Part shown: positions 56,463-64,000 of the stretch, piece by piece
How the letters are laid out: each line of letters starts with the position of its first letter
How positions within the stretch are numbered: position 1 is the stretch's first letter
Notes under the pieces: model-generated
What the model saw: only the letters and a program-made list of their open reading frames with translations
The model's database searches: none
Told to the model about the DNA's origin: nothing
Program-made: the position numbers and the translations under genes
Origin: Mytilus trossulus
Taxonomy: Eukaryota > Mollusca > Bivalvia > Mytilida > Mytilidae
NCBI RefSeq assembly: GCF_036588685.1
Contig: NC_086375.1
Span: 51,220,955-51,284,954 of the forward strand
Direction of reading: 5' to 3'
DNA: 64,000 bases

Positions 56463-59400
56463 ATGACACCAAGTGTAAATTTAACTACTGTATATGTTCT
56501 TAGAACAATTAAACTTTTATCAGTGCGTAATTTGACTAGAATAAGTAAAAAGTTTTATTATCGGGGTGGAAATCTAAAGACAATGAAGTTAGAATCCCCA
56601 GCATTCCAGTCTATATTAACCTCAGAGCTTAATACTCTGGTCAATATATTTGATAAATATGACCATGAATTAAGGATAGCAGGAGGAGCAGTCCGAGACT
56701 TAGTATTGGACATGGTTCCACATGACATTGATTTTGCTACAACTGCCACACCTACACAGATGAAAGAGATGTTTGATATAGAAAAGATTCGAATGATCAA
56801 CGATTCTGGAGAAAAGCATGGTACAATCACAGCTAGAATAAATGATAAGGTAATGTCTCATTTACATACACAGGAACCTCAGAGTAGAAATATCCTTTTA
56901 ACATTAACAAGCTGAAACTGAATATATTTTCATTATAGACAGCTTTATTAATAATTTTTATGGGCACCATATATAGTTTGTTTTTTTTGTATTCTAGCTT
57001 TAATGTTATTATTTTGTGTATTTTTTTAAGGAAAACTTTGAAGTGACAACTTTAAGAATTGATGTGGTTACAGATGGTCGCCGTGCCGAGGTTGAGTTTA
57101 CCAGGGACTGGCAGTTAGATGCTAATAGAAGGGACTTGACTATCAATGCTATGTTTTTAGGTTAGTTTACCAAACTTGAATTTGAAGGGAAATGTTTGTA
57201 AAACAGTCAAATTGTACACAGATGATAACATCAAAACATTTTTGCTGATAATAAGGTATTTTTTTTAAGACTAAACCAATATTGATTTTTTTTTTCACAC
57301 TAAACCAATATTGATTTTTTTTTTCACGTCAGTGAATTATCCCTTTTGTACTTTCAGGTTTTGATGGAACAATATATGATTATTTTAATGGAGTAGAGGA
57401 CCTAAAAAACAGGAGAGTTAAATTTGTAGGTGATCCTGTATCCAGGATACAAGAAGATTATTTACGGATTTTAAGATATTTCAGGTAATATTAAAATTAC
57501 TGATTTTCCTATTCAGGTTTACACCTTGGATATAGAAGACAGTGTTTTGATAACATAAAATCTCCTAGGGTTTTATAGGAATAAAACACAAATTGACTGA
57601 ATGACTTCCCAATGTGCATAGTTATACAGTTCCACGTTAAAATTTTACCAGAATAATATTAAGGGTTTTCCAAGCAAAATTTGACCATATATGTGTGTAA
57701 ATTGCAATTATTTAACTGAAGTGAAATGTTTATGATATTTTTCACATTTAATATTTGTTTCTCCTTTGTTGAAGATTTTATGGAAGAATATCAGAAAAAG
57801 CTAATGACCATGAAGAAATGACACTAAATGCTATTAAAGAGAATGCTAGTGGTATGAAAAGTAAGTTTTGGTGATAAAATGTGAAATTAGTATATTCCAG
57901 TTTTAACTGCTTTGGTTATACCGTTAGTAGTTAACCAGAAGTTGTGGTCACATAGGACGAACTAACAGAACCACATTGTTTACACAGTTACAAGTCTGTG
58001 CATCGGAGCAGATGTAAAATCAAATTATCCAACCAAAGTATATCAATATGATATGAATTTATTATATATCTTTTTCTTTATTCATTGTGAATTCATTATT
58101 TTTGTTTGGATCCTATATGCACAGGGGAACCACAAATTTAGATGTTAAAGGAATTACAAATTTTTCATAGACTGTATGCTGACTTTACCAAAACCACAAA
58201 ATTAAATATCCAAGATAGTGTAAGCTGTATTTCATCCACGAAAATTGATACCCACCAAAATAAATGAATTCACAGCATTTGTTTTTGGAAGTCTTGTTCC
58301 TTTTGTCACGTTTAAAAACTTTTTCTAACAAATATATTTTCATTTTCAATCTTTCAATTCCATAAGCTATCATTCTTATATTAATTTTCAAAAGTAAGAT
58401 TACCATTTCATTTACAAATTTTAAGGCATTTAAAAATCTTGCATCCTACTGAACAATGACAACAGTTTAAGTCCAAGCTGATTTTTATTGGTCAGATACA
58501 TCTCAAAATTTATCTTTAGGAGACCTAGTGTGTGCTGTTCATTTAAATGTTATTTTTTCAAATATATGAAATTTTTTTTTCTTCAAAAGTAAAAAAAAAA
58601 ATAAAAAAAATATCTAATCATAGAATATATATAGATTCTTACATTGATACCAGTGGATCACGGATTTATCCAATCGAGATAGTTAAATTATCAATTTTAA
58701 AGTCCGAGCCGCCTCTGCGAGGACTTTAAAATTGATAATATAACTATCGAGATTGGATAAATCCGATAATTCATGAGTAACTATGTAAGAATCTGTTTCT
58801 CTAATGATTAAAAAGGCATTTTCTTTTTTGTTAACTGAAAATCCCCTTCGAGTGCCTTTCACATTGCACGAAGTTGTCAATTTCATTAACACCTGTTATC
58901 ATATTTTGATTCATTTAGTTAGGTAAAAAGGTCATGACCCTTTAAATCATCCAATGATCTTTTGAGATCACCAGCAACCACACGTTGATTACATTTTTTC
59001 AGTGGGTTCAGAAAGGGATAAATTTCCATAGAATTAGAGAAATATATTTATTAAATGATATGAGCAAATAAGCCCTAATACGGATAAATCAGCATGTGCA
59101 ATACTGAAAACGTTTCACTGTCGATATAAATCAAGATTTAATATTGCTCTTCGAACAGGGCCAATACAGAAAAAAGCGGGAAAAAAGCTGTATTAGCCCT
59201 AGTTCTTTTCCAGTTTTCAATTTTCTTACGCCATTACTTAACTTTGGAAGTATCGTTATGCGTAAAAACATTTGTATAATATTTTTTAAATTAAAGTCAT
59301 AAAATAATCAGGTTAAATGATGTGCAATGTTCTGTAACGTCTTAAAGTTTTGAAACGGAAAAAACAGGGCCAATACAAAAAAAAGCAGGAAAAAAGCTGT

Positions 59401-62400
59401 ATTTGCTCATGGGCTAATACGTTCACTTCCGGTTTTTATACGACCGCAAATTTTGAAAAAATTTTCGTCTTATATTGCTATCACGTTGGCGTCGTCGTCT
59501 GCGTCGTCGTCGTTGGCGTCGTGGTCGTTCGAATACTTTTAGTTTTCGGACTCTAACTTTAGTAAAAGTGAATAGAAATCTATGAAATTTTAACACAAGG
59601 TTTATGACCATAAAAGGAAGGTTGGTATTGATTTTGGGAGTTTTGGTCCCAACATTTTAGGAATAAGGGGCCAAAAAGGGCCCAAATAAGCATTTTCTTG
59701 GTTTTCGCACTATAACTTTAGTTTAAGTTAATAGAAATCTATGAAATTTTGACACAAGGTTTATGACCACAAAAGAAAGGTTGGGATTGATTTTGGGAGT
59801 TTTGGTTTCAACAGTTTAGGAATTAGGGGCCAAAAAAGGGCCCAAATAAGCATTATTCTTGGTTTTTATACTTGCACAATAACTTTAGGTTAAGTAAATA
59901 GAAATCAATGAAATTTAAACATAATGTTTATGACCACAAAAGGAAGATTGGTATTGATTTTGGGAGTTTAGGTCCCAACAGTTTAGGAATTAGGGGCCAA
60001 AAAGGGACCCAAATAAGCATTTTTCTTGGTTTTCACACCATAACGTTAGTATAAGTAAATAGAAATCTATGAAATTTAAACACAAGGTTTATGACCATAA
60101 AAGGAAGGTTGGTATTGATTTTGGGAGTTTTGGTCCCAACAGTTTAGGAAAAAGGGGCCCAAAGGGTCCAAAATCAAACTTTGTTTGATTTCATCAAAAT
60201 TGAATAATTGGGGTTCTTTGATATGCCGAATCTAACTGTGTATGTAGATATTTAACTTTTGGTCATGTTTTCAAATTGGTCTACATTAAGGTCCAAAGGG
60301 TCCAAAATTAAACTTAGTTTGATTTTGACAAAAAATGAATCGGTTGGGTTCTTTGATATGTTGAATCTAAAAATGTACTTAGATTCTTGATTATTGGCCC
60401 AGTTTTCAAGTTGGTCCAAATCTGGGTCCAAAATTAAACTTTATTTGATTTCATCAAAAATTGAATAAATGGGGTTCTTTGATATGCCAAATCTAACTGT
60501 GTATGTAGATTCTTCATTTTTGGTCCTGTTTTCAAATATGCCTACATTAAGGTCCAAAGGGTCCAAAATTAAACTAAGTTTGATTTTAACAAAAATTTAA
60601 TTCTTGGGCCTCTTTGATATGCTGAATCGAAATATGTACTTAGATTTTTGATTATGGGCCCAGTTTTCAAGTTGGTCCAAATCAGGATCTAAAATTATTA
60701 TATTAAGTATTGTGCAATAGCAAGTCTTTTCAATTGCACAGTATTGTGCAATGGCAAGAAATATCTAATTTCACAATATTGTGAAGTAGCTAATTTTTTT
60801 TTAATTAGAGTTATCTTTCTTTGTCCAGAATAGTGAGCAAGAAATATCTTATTGCAAGAATTTTTTTTAATTGGAGTTATCTTTCTTTGTCCAGAATCAA
60901 CTTAAATCTTTGTGATATACAATATACAATGTATATTCACTTTTTACTACCAACTGATAAATTTAAATAATCTTTACCATTCAGTGATAACAAGCAGTTT
61001 TTTTACATCTTAATATTTTATGATGTATTTAAATGAGTAGTTATTGTTGCAAACTCCATTAGAATATTTTAATTGTGATTAGTTTTGGAATAAGGGAAAG
61101 GGGGATATGATTAAAAAATTGGGTTCAATTTTTCTCATTTGAAATTTCATAAATAAAAAGAAAATTTCTTCAAACATTTTTTTGAGAGGATTAATATTCA
61201 ACAGCATAGTGAATTGCTCTAAGAGAAAACAAAAATTTTAAGTTCATTAGAACACATTCATTCTGTGTCAGAAACCTATGCTGTGTCAACTATTAAATCA
61301 CAATCCAAATTTAGAGCTGAATCCAGCTTGAATGTTGTGTCCATACTTGCCCCAACCGTTCAGGGTTCAACCTCTGCGGTCGTATAAAGCTACGCCCTGC
61401 GGAGCATCTGGTTAATTCTCTTATAATCATTTAATAAAAGTGTTATGAACTGGCTGTTTCTGTATTGGCACTGGTATAGATTCTCGGTCAGCTGTATTGG
61501 CCCTCGACCCTACGGGTCTCGAGGCCAAAACAGCAAACCTTGAATCTATACCAGTGCCAATACAGAAACAGCCAGTTAATAACACTATAATATTTCTAAC
61601 ATCTTCATCTTCATCCACAACATTAACAATGTATTATTTTCTCTGTAGTAATATCTGGTGAGAGAATATGGATGGAACTGAAGAAGATATTATGTGGCAA
61701 TCATGCAAGAGACATTTTACCCACAATGCTTCAGTTAGACCTTGCACCTTACATGGGTAAATATCTATTGTAATTATTGACCTTTAATCAGTTTTACCTA
61801 TATCCATAAAAACTGAATATTGTCTGTTGAAAAAAACAAAACATTGTGTAACTTGAGTAACTCAGTACCTCACCTCTCCCACTCCATGAGGGCTTTCACT
61901 CTTTATATGATAAAAATGCATCTTAAATTCAGGATTTTAATCTGTACAGGAGGGCCAATCAGCAATAACTAAATATTATCAAGATACGTAAATTGTTTGT
62001 GGTCACTTGTTCAACCTTTACTCATATTGTTATGTAGCAGTTGCATACCTTTGCTAAACAATAAAAAATAAGAAATTTTGTAGAAAGAAAAACGTCAGAA
62101 AGGCATCGGAATGACTGCTAGTGAAGTTTGTATTCAGTATTCAATTTGTGGTAAGAAAATAATCTGAAAAATTACTTGAGATCTAAATGAGACTTCACAT
62201 TTCTTTTTTATCATAAGTTTTATAGATTGTGATCAGATATGCAATTTGTCATGTCAGTATACAACTCATTTGTACTAGTGATAGATGTACATTACTGTTC
62301 TTGTTTCAGGTTTACCAGATAAAGCCGATATAGAAGAGTATAGAACTGTATGTTGTTCAACAGAGGGATTAGACCCACAACCAATGACCAGGCTGGTGGC

Positions 62401-63953
62401 ATTATTAGCAAATGATGATGAGGTAAGATTATGTTTGGATATTATCTGATCGCACTCAGGAAAATTGGGATGCTATCATAACAGAGTTGATTATTTTTTG
62501 ACCATGCAAAAGATGCAAATCAGGTCAGAGTTGCATTGAGATCAGAATAATTGGGACCAATATTGCTGGAAAATATTTGTAAGTTGTTGTGTGATTAATT
62601 GTTTTTAGAAATTTAGCAAAATTTTCAGTCAGTAATCACTGGATCTTTATAAGACTTCTGACAAAGTTTTATTAGGAATGGTTCTATCAAGGATGTCAGT
62701 AAAAGTTCTAATAGTGCCACTAAGGCTTTAATATAATTAAAAAAAGAGAATAATTTGCAAGATTTTCATCTTTTGCTTCATGCAATAAAAGTTCAACACA
62801 TCCTTTTGCATACCTGCCAACTGTCAATATTTGCGGGGGATTTACCCCATGGAGGTTCCTAAATGGAAATTTTGAAAGAGCAATTTTGTTCACAATTTTA
62901 AACAAAACAATTAGTTTGATATTGGCTATAGGCTTGTAACAGTATGAAGAAGCTTAAAAAACATTAAAATATACTTAAAGGTCCCCTTGAAGGTTTTGTA
63001 GGACTATATTAGCCATCTTGCAAGCAAAACCCCCATGGGCATTTTGAAAAGTTGACAGGTATGCCTTTTGGTAAACACTCAAAACTTTTTTGACAAAATA
63101 TAGTGAAGGAATAACAAGGTCACTATATTTGTCGCCTTGATTTCAATATTCCAAAATTTTTATAAGTATTTAAAAAAAAATATCCTGCAAATGGTCACAA
63201 GGCTAATTGATCGATATATTTATTTTAAATAACATATTTGCATCCAGGCTTTAAACTTCTTGCATATTTTTTAAAACTTTAAAAATGGTCAAAATAACCT
63301 CACTTTCAGATTATGTCAGTATTATTTACATTTGAGTTATACCTTAACATTACTTTTACCCAAGATGTATTATCCAAAGATGTAAATATAGGTTAGTCTC
63401 TTTAAATGATGCAATTGGCACTTATCTAATTTGAAGACATGTGTATTTTTTTAACATGTGGAATTATGTTTATTATATTCATTTGTACATATTAAATATT
63501 TAGAATTTAGAACTTTTTTCTTTATAGGTGCATTTGTTACACAAAAGAATTAAACTATCAAGAGATGAGTTACAGCTAGGATCGTTTATAGTTAATCATA
63601 GAAAAGACTCCTTCGACAATGATCCAATGAAATATTGCCAATTCTTGTTTACTGACAGTCCTGGCGAAATGAAAAAATTAACAGAAAGAATTTGTGAACT
63701 TTTGAAATACAGAGGTGAAAAAGACCTCATGGACCAGTTTATGAAATGGGAATCTCCAAAATTTCCTGTTAATGGATATGATTTAGTAGATAAACAAATC
63801 CCGAAAGGACCAATATTTCAAGGAACATTACATGAATTAAAACAAATATGGAAATTTAGTATGTTTACAAAAACAAAAGAGGAGCTATTGGAAAATCTTG
63901 ATGAGATTGTTGAAAAAGTGACTGAAAAAGTTCCATCTAAAAAGAGAAAATAA
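56463..63953 (+). CDS. TRNT1: TRNT1, CCA-adding tRNA nucleotidyltransferase
   Basis: Seven coding exons: 56463-56849, 57031-57160, 57358-57484, 57775-57860, 61649-61756, 62310-62422, 63528-63953. All have GT..AG borders and consistent phase; 458 residues. The enzyme adds CCA to tRNA 3' ends in nucleus, cytosol and mitochondria. Class II features: GGAVRD at 74-79, the metal-binding DID at 88-90 ([19 protein letters not shown]), HGT at 119-121, RRDLTINAM at 162-170, and the base-selecting EDYLR in 205-209 ([12 protein letters not shown]). Then [13 protein letters not shown] and a C-terminal helical domain ending SKKRK. A basic, hydroxyl-rich N-terminus precedes [11 protein letters not shown] second ATG at codon 41 (56583) matches the start of the human non-mitochondrial form, suggesting two products. 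An acceptor (acacag) seven bases before the ATG implies an upstream 5' UTR exon. Intron 4 (3.8 kb) hosts a TIR element. Confidence 0.96.
58632..58794. repeat. Long imperfect palindrome P5
   Basis: Arms of about 75 bp; the core cggatttatccaatc … attatcaattttaaagtcc pairs with ggactttaaaattgataat … gattggataaatccg. Outer ends agattcttaca / tgtaagaatct; tip cgagccgcctctgcgagg. In TRNT1 intron 4. Confidence 0.92.
58980..59430. repeat. Cluster of short inverted motifs with aatacag words
   Basis: agggccaatacag … ctgtattagccct (59157-59200) and a second version at 59367-59400 (gggccaatacaaaaaaa … gctgtattt). They share words with palindrome P6. Confidence 0.5.
59436..61387 (+). mobile_element. Non-autonomous 1.95-kb element with 13-bp perfect TIRs
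   Basis: ttatacgaccgca at 59436-59448 is the exact reverse complement of tgcggtcgtataa at 61375-61387. After the left TIR comes a gtcgtcgtc-rich tract (59489-59530), then four units of about 160 bp (aggaattaggggccaaaaa at about 59657, 59816, 59983 and 60143). Next come four alternating units of about 130 bp around gggtccaaaattaaactt (60165-60700), then unique sequence. No transposase ORF. In TRNT1 intron 4, which it more than doubles in length. Confidence 0.85.
61440..61585. repeat. Long imperfect palindrome P6
   Basis: Left arm gtgttatgaactggctgttt … ctggtatagattc and right arm gaatctataccag … aaacagccagttaataacac; tip ccctcgaccctacgggtctc. It lies 53 bp after the TIR element and ends 63 bp before TRNT1 exon 5. 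Confidence 0.93.
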
Positions 63954-64000
63954 AAGAATGAAACAATATTTTCAAATTTATTTCACTCTAAAGTTACTTT

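Noticed and set aside
56558-56830. 90-codon minus-strand ORF
   Set aside because: Antisense shadow of TRNT1 exon 1.

Overview
The window is nuclear DNA of an animal, most likely a marine bivalve of the mussel type (Mytilus or a close relative). It is AT-rich, its genes are split by long introns with GT..AG borders, and it is packed with interspersed repeats that I recognise from mussel sequences. These include a tRNA-derived SINE, short hammerhead-ribozyme repeats, and a repeat whose end reads gtctcattggcactcat. The species assignment is inference; the gene calls rest on exon-by-exon translation with checked splice phase.

Layout. (1) 411-1001, + strand: last coding exon of a PTK7-type receptor pseudokinase. 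(2) About 1-18 kb: 3' flank, then a repeat-rich stretch. It holds a 37-bp minisatellite, a decayed LINE with a SINE inserted into it (TSD intact), a head-to-head array of a 21-bp motif, two long palindromes, two tandem hammerhead-ribozyme (retrozyme) units, and an unclassified RT retroelement. (3) 18008-24917, +: complete six-exon EFCAB2/DRC8 gene (axonemal dynein regulatory complex), followed by a 25-bp satellite. (4) 29716-34452, -: complete four-coding-exon gene for a 272-residue coiled-coil protein that I cannot name, with a LINE and a retroelement tail in its introns and a 48-bp minisatellite of about 1.5 kb just upstream of its start. (5) 36-43 kb: nested repeats, a 160-bp satellite and a palindrome. 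(6) 43815-48842, -: complete two-exon PAXX homologue (Ku-binding factor of non-homologous end joining). (7) 49-54 kb: dispersed repeats and a 1.3-kb element with short terminal inverted repeats. (8) 56463-63953, +: complete seven-coding-exon TRNT1 (CCA-adding enzyme), whose intron 4 carries a 2-kb TIR element and two palindromes.

The five genes do unrelated housekeeping jobs (Wnt/planar polarity receptor, cilia, unknown coiled coil, DNA repair, tRNA maturation), so no operon-like logic is expected. The most interesting non-genic content is structural: paired hammerhead ribozymes with covarying stems 251 nt apart, and a set of at least six 135-165 bp near-perfect palindromes, two of which are related to each other. 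Long stretches without a gene are described as such.
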